From Alphaproteobacteria bacterium (GTDB lineage Bacteria; Pseudomonadota; Alphaproteobacteria; Puniceispirillales; UBA1172), in the NCBI GenBank assembly GCA_023259875.1, contig JALRFL010000212.1, positions 1-14,506 of the forward strand: a stretch of 14,506 nt of DNA, given 5' to 3'. The notes under the pieces were generated by a model. It did not search any database and was not told where the DNA came from. It saw only the letters and a program-made list of their open reading frames with translations. A program made the translations under genes and the position numbers. Positions 1 to 6,481 of the stretch are shown here, in pieces. Positions within the stretch are counted from its first letter, which is position 1. Each line of letters starts with the position of its first letter.

Positions 1-696
1 AAACCATAATTGAGAAATATAGGCTCTGATGCGTTCACCAATCAAAAATCCAGTTAAGGCAATCACCAATCCTGCAAAAGACTTGATCAATAGATCAAAG
101 GTCAGAACGCCATTCAGTATCAATGCCCCAACAAGCGGCAAACATCCTGCAAGAAAAAGAAAACCCGTCGCGCCTATAAATTCCTCTTTTTCGACTTTGC
201 GCCCAAGCAGATACATCACAATAGGGGGTGAGAAGACCGAGCTTAATCCGCCAATAAACCCCGATACCATTCCACCAAACACCTGCCAGCCTTGCCAAGG
301 CGAAACCCGAACACTAAAGCCGGCCAAGGACTGAGTCGAGAAAATGACCATGGCAATGCCCAAGACCAAGAGCAAAAGCGCCTCAGGAAATGAGCGAACA
401 AAAAAGCCGATGACAAAAATACTTAACGACAAGGATATAGCAAAAAAGCCATATCGCCTGACAATCACGCCGCGGTCTTGGGCGCGGTAGAGTTGCAACA
501 TATTCACCAGCATCGTTGGCGTGGCGGTTAACGGGATAGCGACCAAAGGCGGCAGAAACAATGTCATCAACACCATACAAATGGCAGGCATCCCAATACC
601 AATCATTCCTTTAACCAAGCCAGCCAGCAGAAAAATGCAACCAAGGGCAAAAAGAACCCCTGTGTCTGTTTGCAAGAGGATAAGGGGATCACCCAT
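1..696 (-). CDS. TauE/SafE-family sulfite/organosulfonate-type membrane permease (C-terminus cut by window edge)
   Basis: The reading frame is open for 232 codons from the ATG at 696 down to base 1 with no stop, so the 3' end lies outside the window. The protein is strongly hydrophobic, with several membrane segments. Near the N-terminus it has a glycine-rich stretch reading LVKGMIGIGMPA, typical of the first half of TauE/SafE (DUF81) permeases; a second stretch, SGFIGGLSSVFSPPIV, starts the second half-repeat. Family members are inner-membrane proteins of roughly 250 residues, often linked to export or uptake of sulfite, sulfoacetate or other small anions, but the substrate cannot be read from sequence. 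The start is chosen because it overlaps the stop of the upstream small gene (TGATG), which suggests translational coupling; no strong ribosome binding site is seen. The family call is firm and the substrate unknown. Confidence 0.88.
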   Translation of the reverse strand, partial: MGDPLILLQTDTGVLFALGCIFLLAGLVKGMIGIGMPAICMVLMTLFLPPLVAIPLTATPTMLVNMLQLYRAQDRGVIVRRYGFFAISLSLSIFVIGFFVRSFPEALLLLVLGIAMVIFSTQSLAGFSVRVSPWQGWQVFGGMVSGFIGGLSSVFSPPIVMYLLGRKVEKEEFIGATGFLFLAGCLPLVGALILNGVLTFDLLIKSFAGLVIALTGFLIGERIRAYISQLWF

Positions 697-926
697 CAGA
701 CAGGAAATCCACAAAAACTGGCTATGGCACGAGCCATGTCTAGACCGCGTGTGGTCAGAGGCAAAATACCAATAGAAATCACCGCAATAATTAACCAAAC
801 CGCCCAAATCCAGCGATCACCGCCAGCGGATTCCATGGTGTTATCATCCTCATTTGTAGAGGGTGCGTCTGCCGCCGCCATAGATGGATCAGGATGACGG
901 TTATGTGATTTTAAGTGATCGGCCAT
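696..926 (-). CDS. Small single-span membrane protein, unknown function
   Basis: I do not recognise a named family. From the ATG at 926 the product is 76 residues: a polar, acidic N-terminal part of about 35 residues, one likely membrane helix (WIWAVWLIIAVISIGILPL), and a short C-terminal tail. An in-frame ATG at 956 would add ten residues and overlap the stop of the upstream gene (TGATG), but it has no ribosome binding site beyond coupling. The ATG at 926 is preceded by AAGGA about ten bases upstream, so I prefer it. The stop overlaps the start of the TauE-type permease by one base. The tight packing suggests co-expression with that permease and perhaps a partner role, which is inference only. 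Codon use looks like its neighbours and no frameshift is seen. Confidence 0.65.
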   Translation of the reverse strand: MADHLKSHNRHPDPSMAAADAPSTNEDDNTMESAGGDRWIWAVWLIIAVISIGILPLTTRGLDMARAIASFCGFPV

Positions 927-955
927 AGGGATTAATCCTTGGGGTGAGATGCGCA

Positions 956-1147
956 TCAGGTGCGAACAACAAACTCCATCCCTGATTGGTTACCAACATA
1001 AACATTAGGCTTATGACGATAAAGTTTTATGATCAGGTCGCCAAGAGCAACATCAAATCCATCAGGTCTGATGCGAATAATTTTGCCCGGCGCTGTCACA
1101 TCTGTGTCGGTGCAAACGACGGTAACTTTTTGATCAAGGGTCAGCAT
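956..1147 (-). CDS. 63-residue conserved-looking small soluble protein, unknown function
   Basis: I do not recognise this protein. It is 63 residues, has no signal peptide or membrane segment, and alternates hydrophobic and polar residues in a way that suggests a small beta-sheet fold (VTVVCTDTDV, GKIIRIRPDGFDVALG, PNVYVG). Its start at 1147 lies only two bases beyond the stop codon of the DUF2237 gene (1150-1152). A purine-rich stretch, AAAGAGAA, inside the end of that gene can serve as ribosome binding site. Its stop overlaps an in-frame ATG of the next small gene. A small beta-barrel such as a PilZ-like or SH3-like fold is possible, but I cannot support it. Position in a five-gene run on the minus strand is the main evidence that it is real. 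Confidence 0.6.
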   Translation of the reverse strand: MLTLDQKVTVVCTDTDVTAPGKIIRIRPDGFDVALGDLIIKLYRHKPNVYVGNQSGMEFVVRT

Positions 1148-1149
1148 AG

Positions 1150-1557
1150 TTATTCTCTTTCTTTAGGGTTTTCATCAAAGGCTGCAGCCTTAAGGTGTTC
1201 AAGCTGGCAAATATTCAGGCTTGCCAGATTGGTGGCTTCAAGCACGACTTTTGGGGCTTTTCCGGCTTGCCTGGCTTGTTCCCACCTGCTGGCACAAAGA
1301 CACCAACGATCACCGGGGTTAAGACCAGCGAACCCATATTCAGGCCGAGGGGTGGAAAGGTCATTTCCTGCCGCTTTGCTAAAGGCCAAAAACTCTGCTG
1401 TCATGACGGCGCAAACCGTGTGTGATCCTGCATCTTCGGGGCCAGTATCACAACAACCCGTGCGGTAAAACCCTGTCATTGGCCGCTCTGAACAACTGGC
1501 TAAAAAGCCGCCAATGACATTGCGTTGTCTGCCATTTCCGCCAGAATATCCATCCAT
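1150..1557 (-). CDS. DUF2237 family protein
   Basis: The 135-residue product carries the full signature of the DUF2237 family: RNVIGG near residue 12, PMTGFYRTGCC (26-36), GPEDAGSHTVCAVMT (39-53), FLAFSKAAGNDLSTPRPE (56-73), GDRWCLCASRW (82-92) and VVLEAT (104-109). The cysteines at 35, 36, 49, 86 and 88 sit in these conserved blocks, so a metal-binding or redox role is imaginable, but the biochemical function of the family is not known to me. The protein is of normal length and looks cytoplasmic. The ATG at 1557 follows the acyltransferase stop by 17 bases, with AGGA upstream at a slightly long distance. A second ATG four bases later is out of frame and stops quickly. Family assignment is confident; function is open. 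Confidence 0.9.
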   Translation of the reverse strand: MDGYSGGNGRQRNVIGGFLASCSERPMTGFYRTGCCDTGPEDAGSHTVCAVMTAEFLAFSKAAGNDLSTPRPEYGFAGLNPGDRWCLCASRWEQARQAGKAPKVVLEATNLASLNICQLEHLKAAAFDENPKERE

Positions 1558-1574
1558 TGCTTTCTCTCATTCCT

Positions 1575-2297
1575 TTATGATGACGCGGCGTGTTCTGCCG
1601 CAATTAATCTTTGGCTTTCTGTTTCAATGGCTTCTTCCAGACGCTGCATCAATTCCTGTCTGGAAAGCCCCGGCGGTATGGGCGGCAAGATGCTGACGAC
1701 AATTTCACCCGGGGTTTTCGCAATTGTATCTTTTGGCCAGAAACACCCTGAGTTTAACGCCACTGGCACAACCTCAAGCCCAGTTGCCGCATAAATCGCA
1801 TAGATACCACTATGATAGGGGTGTTCTTGACCGGGTGCAAGTCTGGTGCCTTGCGGAAAAATCAAAAGATTACGCCCTGTGGCGGCGGCTTTTTGGCTGA
1901 CTCTAATCATGTGTTTGAGCGCGGCTTTACCTTGGCTTCGGTCAATGCCCATGACCCCAAACCGCAACAAATAAAATCCGAAAATTGGTATCCATAACAG
2001 CGACCGTTTCATCACTGTCACGGGGCGACCAAACAACGCCAGCAAAACAATGGTCTCCCAAGCCGATTGGTGCTTTACCGCATAGATCACCTGCCTATCG
2101 GGTCGTTCCCCCTCAAAACGCGATCGGATGCCGCAGATCAACCAAAGCAAGATCATCATCATCCGCGCCCATAACCACTGCCAAAAAAAGGTCACTGCTT
2201 GCGGCAAAATCAATAAAGGCAAGCCAAGGATTGCCATAGCAATCGTGTTGCCGTAAAACAGGATTGAGAAAATGAGACCTCGAATAAAGCGCATCAT
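1575..2297 (-). CDS. plsC: 1-acyl-sn-glycerol-3-phosphate acyltransferase (PlsC-like)
   Basis: This is a membrane-bound acyltransferase of the PlsC/LPLAT family, expected to add the second acyl chain to lysophosphatidic acid in phospholipid synthesis at the inner membrane. From the ATG at 2297 it has 240 residues, with two hydrophobic stretches at about 5-32 and 36-57. The catalytic block reads KHQSAWE (75-81), so the usual HX4D motif is HX4E. The substrate-binding block reads FPQGTR (147-152), where FPEGTR is most common. Further family blocks are MKRSLLWIPIFG (96-107) and VVPVALNSG (176-184). The frame can extend upstream to a TTG at 2330, but that has no ribosome binding site, and starting at MMRFIRG fits the family N-terminus better; the ATG at 2294 is equally possible. 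It heads the minus-strand run. Some homologues act in ornithine lipid synthesis, so the exact substrate is not certain. Confidence 0.87.
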   Translation of the reverse strand: MMRFIRGLIFSILFYGNTIAMAILGLPLLILPQAVTFFWQWLWARMMMILLWLICGIRSRFEGERPDRQVIYAVKHQSAWETIVLLALFGRPVTVMKRSLLWIPIFGFYLLRFGVMGIDRSQGKAALKHMIRVSQKAAATGRNLLIFPQGTRLAPGQEHPYHSGIYAIYAATGLEVVPVALNSGCFWPKDTIAKTPGEIVVSILPPIPPGLSRQELMQRLEEAIETESQRLIAAEHAASS

Positions 2298-2344
2298 GAC
2301 ACCAGACAGGGAAGTTGGGCTTTCATCCAAGTCATAACATTATC

Positions 2345-2698
2345 ATGACCAGCATTTCCACTACTGATCCGCAATGGCAGCAAAAAGTTCAGGATATTCT
2401 TTTGTCTCTGGCAAAGCATCGCCAGACCATCACCTATGCTGACCTCGCTGAATTGGCGGCGATCCCGTCCCCCTACCGTATTCATAAGCTTGCGGAATAC
2501 CTTGAACATTTGATCGCCGAAGACGCGCAAGACCGCCGCCCTCTGCGCGCGGCTGTTGTGATCAGCAAGACCTCACGCCGGATACCAGCAGAGGGGTTTT
2601 TTGATTGCTGTGAGAAGCATCTTATCCACCACCAACGCGGTGAGGATGACGCCGCTATGCACGCCAGACTGTTAGCCGCGCTTTATGAGAATGTATAA
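2345..2698 (+). CDS. Conserved hypothetical protein, possible winged-helix-like N-terminal domain
   Basis: The product from the ATG at 2345 is 117 residues; a TTG at 2315 in the same frame would add ten, but it would overlap the divergent acyltransferase leader and has no ribosome binding site. It is soluble, with no signal peptide. The first half (QTITYADLAELAAIPSPYRIHKLAEYLEHL, about residues 27-56, described here by its key blocks ITYADLA and RIHKLAEYLE) looks like a helix-turn-helix or winged-helix unit, similar in style to the DNA-binding segment of alkyltransferase-like proteins. The second half contains RPLRAAVVISK and IPAEGFFDCCEKH with paired cysteines at 88-89. I remember proteins of this kind as hypothetical in alphaproteobacteria. 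It is transcribed divergently from the acyltransferase gene with only 47 bases between starts, and ends nine bases before the stop of the convergent tusA-like gene. Function unknown. Confidence 0.75.
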   Translation: MTSISTTDPQWQQKVQDILLSLAKHRQTITYADLAELAAIPSPYRIHKLAEYLEHLIAEDAQDRRPLRAAVVISKTSRRIPAEGFFDCCEKHLIHHQRGEDDAAMHARLLAALYENV

Positions 2699-2707
2699 GA
2701 AAAATCG

Positions 2708-2968
2708 TCAGGCTTTGACAATGACGAAACGCAACTGCCCCTTTTCGTCTTCGCTTTGCTCAAGCAATTGATGCCCACCCACCTCACAGAAATGGGCAAA
2801 ATCTAGTGGCGCGGCAGGATCATCAGCCAGCACAACCAAGTGTTCACCACTAGCTATTGCTGAAATCCGTCGGCGCGCTTTTAACACCGGCAATGGGCAT
2901 TTCAGACCTGTCGCATCCAGCAGATGATCAGGGGTGGCCTTTGGGGTCATATCTTGATGATTAGTCAT
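2708..2968 (-). CDS. tusA: TusA/SirA-family sulfur carrier protein
   Basis: The product belongs to the TusA (SirA-like) family of small cytoplasmic sulfur carriers, which take sulfur as a persulfide from a cysteine desulfurase and pass it on, for example for tRNA thiolation or molybdenum cofactor synthesis. The hallmark block is LDATGLKCPLPVLKARR (about residues 17-33), with the sulfur-carrying Cys24 in the CPLP motif. The closing strands GEHLVVLADDP and LRFVIVKA fit the two-layer fold. From the ATG at 2968 it is 86 residues, close to the family's usual length. In-frame alternatives are a TTG at 3019 and ATGs at 2995 and 2950; none has a clear ribosome binding site. A weak promoter-like pair (TTGACC at 3014-3019, TATGGC 17 bases on) would place transcription start after 2995, which argues for 2968 or 2950. 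It stands alone between convergent and divergent genes. Confidence 0.85.
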   Translation of the reverse strand: MTNHQDMTPKATPDHLLDATGLKCPLPVLKARRRISAIASGEHLVVLADDPAAPLDFAHFCEVGGHQLLEQSEDEKGQLRFVIVKA

Positions 2969-3101
2969 GCGATTAGAAATAACAGTTTTCGCCATAAAGA
3001 CAACCAGACAAGTGGTCAAAATCGTCCTTGCCTAGCTATCCTGTCGCTTTGGATGCGGCTTTTGCTTGCCAAAGGCAAGGTGATTGTCTGATAACAGGGG
3101 C
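2969..3101. other. Divergent intergenic region between tusA-like gene and djlA-like gene
   Basis: These 133 bases separate two divergently read genes and should hold promoters for both. On the minus strand TTGACC (3014-3019) lies 17 bases before TATGGC, a weak match to a sigma-70 promoter. On the plus strand I see no convincing promoter. A short inverted repeat is noted separately. No RNA gene or coding sequence is apparent. Confidence 0.4.
3065..3079. repeat. Short perfect inverted repeat before djlA-like gene
   Basis: CTTGCC (3065-3070) and GGCAAG (3074-3079) form a six-base-pair hairpin with an AAA loop, ending 22 bases before the ATG at 3102. A second CCTTGCC at about 3027-3033 can pair with the same right arm, giving an alternative fold. 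It could be an operator or a leader structure; no T-run follows, so it is not a terminator. Confidence 0.35.
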
Positions 3102-3818
3102 ATGAGCATTTGGGTAACGATTTTAGGCGGTGCCGCCGGACTTGCGATTGGCGGCCCTATTGGCGGGCTAATCGGTGCCTTAGCCGGGCACGCCATTGAC
3201 CATTACCGGGATGGGCAAGATGAACATCTGCGCCAGAATGTTGCCTTTTCTGTTGCGCTGGTTGCGCTTTCGGCGAAAATGGCAAAATCGGATGGCAAAG
3301 TGACCTTGGATGAGGTTCTTGCCTTTCGGGAAAAGGTTGATATCGCGGATCAAGATATCACCCATGTCGGGCATCTATGGGATTTGGCGCGTCAAACCCC
3401 TGCTGGATATGAAGGCTACGCCCGACAGTTGCGGCAATTGTTCGGGCCTAAGGCGGTGGTGTTTGACCATCTGATGGCTTTGCTTTTTCATATTGCTAAC
3501 GCCGATGGGCAGATCACCGACAAAGAACAGGAATATCTTTATCATGTGGCCATGGAATTAGGTTATGATGAAAAGGCATTTCGCCGTTTTGAGATGCTCT
3601 ATCAGCATGATAGCGACAACCCCTATCATATCTTAAATATCAGCCCTGATGCCGATGAGACCATGATCAGACAAGCTTGGCTTAAATTAGTTCGTCAACA
3701 CCATCCCGACCAGTTACAGGCCGCAGGATTGCCCAAAGAGTTTATTCGTTCCGCCACGGAAAAAGTGGCAACTATCAACGCGGCCTATGAACGCATCAAA
3801 TCCATGCGTGAGGAATAA
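3102..3818 (+). CDS. djlA: DjlA-like membrane-anchored co-chaperone (TerB + DnaJ domains)
   Basis: The 238-residue product has three parts. Residues 1-30 form a glycine-rich membrane anchor (GGAAGLAIGGPIGGLIGALAGH) of the kind seen in DjlA. Residues about 48-160 form a TerB-like helical domain with two acidic motifs, KSDGKVTLDE and NADGQITDKE. Residues about 173-236 form a J-domain (YHILNISPDADETMIRQAWLKL) with the HPD tripeptide at 201-203 that stimulates the ATPase of DnaK. The order anchor, TerB, J-domain at the C-terminus matches DjlA type III J-proteins. The start ATG at 3102 gives MSIW, the usual N-terminus for this family; a TTG at 3084 in frame would add six polar residues before the anchor and is less likely. 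The stop is three bases before the ABC-F gene, so the two are probably one transcript. The client is unknown. Confidence 0.9.
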   Translation: MSIWVTILGGAAGLAIGGPIGGLIGALAGHAIDHYRDGQDEHLRQNVAFSVALVALSAKMAKSDGKVTLDEVLAFREKVDIADQDITHVGHLWDLARQTPAGYEGYARQLRQLFGPKAVVFDHLMALLFHIANADGQITDKEQEYLYHVAMELGYDEKAFRRFEMLYQHDSDNPYHILNISPDADETMIRQAWLKLVRQHHPDQLQAAGLPKEFIRSATEKVATINAAYERIKSMREE

Positions 3819-3821
3819 GAC

Positions 3822-5705
3822 ATGGCAGAAAACCTGCTTAGTGTTCATGATATCGGGGTCAATCTGGGTGATCGCTGGCTGTTGCGAGGGGTAGATGTCA
3901 GCCTTGAGGTTGGCGATCGGTTGTGTCTGGTTGGTCGCAACGGCGCTGGTAAATCCACCCTGATGAAGATCATGGCTGGTCTGGCGGAAACCGATGAAGG
4001 GTCTCTATGGATCGCCCCCGGCAAAACCGTATCCTATTTGCCGCAAGCCCCAGCCCTGCCCAAAGGCATGAGCCTTTCCAGCATTGTTCAGCATGGCACC
4101 GGCAGTGATGGCGATAGCGTCATCCCACCCCATAAGGCAGATGCCTATCTGACGCGGATGGGCATGGACCCTAACCGGTTAAGCGATGGGCTTTCCGGTG
4201 GGGAATCCCGTCGTGTTGCTCTGGCTAGGGCGCTGGTAAAAGAGCCAGATGTGTTGTTGATGGATGAGCCGACCAACCACCTTGATCTGCCGACAATCAC
4301 TTGGATGGAAGACCTGTTGATGACGCATACCGGCGCCTTGGTGGTGATTAGCCACGACCGCGCCTTTCTCAACCGTATTGGCAGTGGCACCTTATGGATT
4401 GACAATGGCAAGTGTCGTCGCCGGCAAGGAGGCTTTGATGGCTTTGACGAATGGGCCGAGGTGATCCTAGCAGAAGAACAGGTGCGGCGCGAAAAACTGG
4501 ATAAGCGCATTTCATCAGAAACCCGATGGTCGCGTGAAGGCATCAGCGCCAGACGCAAACGCAACCAAGGGCGGATGCGGGAATTGCAAGACATGCGGAA
4601 AATTCGGGCAAGCATGGCGGCAGGCGCTGGTCGCAGTAGCCGCATGATGACCGCCAGCACCGAAGGCGGCGGCCAAATCGTCCTTGAAGCCATTGACCTG
4701 ACGGCCAGCGTACCAGCACCAATGACCATTGCCAATCCACCGCAAAAAGAAGCCCCAAGACGAACCTTGTTCAAGCATTTTAATCAGATTATCCGCAAAG
4801 GGGATCGCATAGGCATTATCGGGCCAAACGGCGCAGGGAAATCCACATTGGTGAAAATCTTGCTTGATCAACTTGCCCCTGATGCCGGCAGGGTAAAGAT
4901 GGGGTATGGGCTTGAAGCCTCATATTTTGATCAACAACGCGAAGCCCTAAACCCCGATTCCACACCTTGGCAGGTGCTTTGCCCAGATGGCGGTGATACC
5001 GTGGAACGGCAAGGCCAAACGGTTCATGTCAAACGCTATCTGCAAGATTTCCTATTTGATGAATATAAAGTCACCCAAAGGGTGCGCACGCTTTCGGGTG
5101 GGGAGCAAAACCGTCTGTTGCTGGCGCGGCTTTTTGTGGAACAGCATAATATGCTGGTGCTGGATGAACCTACAAATGATCTGGATATGGAAACCCTAGA
5201 ATTGCTGCAAGAGGTGATAGCCGATTACAAAGGCACCATTATTATCATCAGCCATGACCGCGATTTTATTGATCGCACGGTGACCGCAGTATTGGCGTTT
5301 GAAGATGATGGCCGGATTATCACCCATGCTGGCGGTTATTCAGATTATCTGGCGCGGCGACAAAAACAGCAAAGCCAAAAACCAAGCGCATCATCAGGCA
5401 AATCCAAAGCGGTGACGAAACCCAACCGCCCTGACAGGCAACATGACCGTAAGCTGAGTTTCAAAGACAAACACGCCTTAGAAAGCTTGCCGGCAGAAAT
5501 GGCGTCCCTAGAAGCCAGCATCAAAGCCACAGAAGAAAAACTGGCAGACCCAGAATTGTTTCGCCGCGATGCCGATTTGTTTCAATTGCTGGTCAACCAG
5601 CTTAACAGCGAACGCGAATTGTTGGCACGGCAAGAAGAACGCTGGCTTGAAGCCGCGCTCTTGCAAGAGGATATCGAAGCCAGCGCGAGTGGCGAAGACC
5701 GCTAA
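3822..5705 (+). CDS. uup: ABC-F family ATPase, Uup-like
   Basis: This 627-residue soluble protein has two ABC ATPase domains and no membrane segments, as in ABC-F proteins that act on the ribosome. Domain 1 has Walker A GRNGAGKST (38-46), signature LSGGE (124-128) and Walker B LLMDEPTNHLD (145-155) with ISHDR (176-180). A charged interdomain linker rich in Arg and Lys (about 215-270) corresponds to the P-site tRNA interaction motif region. Domain 2 has GPNGAGKST (334-342), LSGGEQ (424-429), LVLDEPTNDLD (445-455) and ISHDR (476-480). A Lys/Arg-rich linker (about 511-550) leads to a C-terminal coiled coil (550-620), which separates Uup from EttA. Uup in E. coli affects ribosome function and precise excision of transposons. 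GAGGA lies seven bases before the ATG, inside the end of the djlA-like gene, so the start is well supported. Confidence 0.92.
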   Translation: MAENLLSVHDIGVNLGDRWLLRGVDVSLEVGDRLCLVGRNGAGKSTLMKIMAGLAETDEGSLWIAPGKTVSYLPQAPALPKGMSLSSIVQHGTGSDGDSVIPPHKADAYLTRMGMDPNRLSDGLSGGESRRVALARALVKEPDVLLMDEPTNHLDLPTITWMEDLLMTHTGALVVISHDRAFLNRIGSGTLWIDNGKCRRRQGGFDGFDEWAEVILAEEQVRREKLDKRISSETRWSREGISARRKRNQGRMRELQDMRKIRASMAAGAGRSSRMMTASTEGGGQIVLEAIDLTASVPAPMTIANPPQKEAPRRTLFKHFNQIIRKGDRIGIIGPNGAGKSTLVKILLDQLAPDAGRVKMGYGLEASYFDQQREALNPDSTPWQVLCPDGGDTVERQGQTVHVKRYLQDFLFDEYKVTQRVRTLSGGEQNRLLLARLFVEQHNMLVLDEPTNDLDMETLELLQEVIADYKGTIIIISHDRDFIDRTVTAVLAFEDDGRIITHAGGYSDYLARRQKQQSQKPSASSGKSKAVTKPNRPDRQHDRKLSFKDKHALESLPAEMASLEASIKATEEKLADPELFRRDADLFQLLVNQLNSERELLARQEERWLEAALLQEDIEASASGEDR

Positions 5706-5716
5706 TCCCCACTTGC

Positions 5717-5745
5717 TTGACATCAAAAGCCGCGCATCCTAGATA
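5717..5745 (+). promoter_or_regulatory. Sigma-70-type promoter of rnpB
   Basis: A perfect -35 box TTGACA (5717-5722) is followed after exactly 17 bases by TAGATA (5740-5745), a four of six match to the -10 consensus. Transcription would begin about seven bases later, at 5751-5753, just where the first helix of the RNase P RNA begins. It sits 12 bases after the uup-like stop, so rnpB has its own promoter. Confidence 0.8.
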
Positions 5746-5752
5746 AGGTTTA

Positions 5753-6117
<365 letters not shown>

Positions 6118-6409
6118 TTTTCTCTCAACGGCTATGATCGGTGGCGATTTCATCGACTATTTCAGGGATTATTGCGCGACACCATACATCATCCGCCTGT
6201 CTTATGGCCGAACACAAGATAAAGCGTGAGGGTTAAACCTGTGGGTTTCCCCCCTTTGCGATTCGCCAGCGCTAAGATATTGATTTCAAACAAGAACATA
6301 ACATGAACAAAATAGAATATCGTTATTTTTCAATGACTAAGGAAAAGATCTTAATTTTTTATGCTAACTATATGAAATAATTGTGTTTTTTTAGATATTT
6401 CTGGCTTTT
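6118..6409. other. Long leader/intergenic stretch between rnpB and the dcw cluster
   Basis: No gene of normal size is visible here on either strand. The first part (to about 6270) has ordinary composition and contains a bulged hairpin listed separately and a 31-codon open frame (6134-6229) without a ribosome binding site. The second part (about 6280-6409) is strikingly AT-rich compared with the rest of the window and includes runs of T; such DNA is typical of promoter-proximal regions. No tRNA-like fold is seen. Confidence 0.6.
6230..6251. repeat. Bulged hairpin downstream of rnpB
   Basis: GGG (6230-6232) and AAACC (6235-6239) pair with GGTTT (6244-6248) and CCC (6249-6251), leaving a two-base TT bulge and a TGTG loop. 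Further C residues and only three T residues follow, so it is a poor match to an intrinsic terminator. It could be a weak stop for read-through from rnpB, or a leader structure. This is seen only as pairing potential. Confidence 0.35.
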
Positions 6410-6454
6410 CCCATTGACAGCCCATGAATTCCCATGATATCCCATAAGATCCCA
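6410..6454. promoter_or_regulatory. Predicted MraZ operator: five CCCA/TGGG boxes in ten-base phase
   Basis: CCCA occurs at 6410, 6421, 6431, 6441 and 6451, spaced 11, 10, 10 and 10 bases. Read on the minus strand these are TGGG boxes. In E. coli the MraZ protein is known to bind TGGGN direct repeats separated by five bases, upstream of its own gene, which is the same ten-base period. The array lies 72 bases before the mraZ start. That MraZ binds here and represses the cluster is inference from the family. Confidence 0.75.
6414..6440 (+). promoter_or_regulatory. Candidate dcw promoter embedded in the MraZ boxes
   Basis: A perfect TTGACA (6414-6419) lies between the first and second CCCA boxes. 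The best -10 candidate is TGATAT (6435-6440), four of six, at a short 15-base spacing. The weak -10 makes this tentative, but a promoter inside the operator would explain autoregulation by steric block. Confidence 0.4.
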
Positions 6455-6481
6455 AGATGTCATTTTGGCTTTCTTGGGGCG

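Noticed and set aside
724..737. ATGGC/GCCAT inverted repeat before the TauE start
   Set aside because: Five base pairs inside coding sequence, well within chance expectation.
986..1468. Plus-strand 160-codon frame opposite DUF2237 and the 63-residue gene
   Set aside because: The minus-strand DUF2237 gene carries clear conserved motifs, so this is its shadow.
4145..4774. 209-codon minus-strand frame inside the ABC-F gene
   Set aside because: It lies wholly opposite a highly conserved ATPase gene and its product has no family-like features; it is an antisense shadow.
6134..6229. 31-codon open frame just after rnpB
   Set aside because: It begins with ATG but has no ribosome binding site, no recognisable motif and no support beyond being open; most likely chance.
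6345..6360. AAGATCTT palindrome followed by a T-run as a terminator
   Set aside because: The eight-base palindrome has no loop and is AT-rich, so a stable hairpin would not form; it also lies upstream of the dcw promoter region where no message need end.
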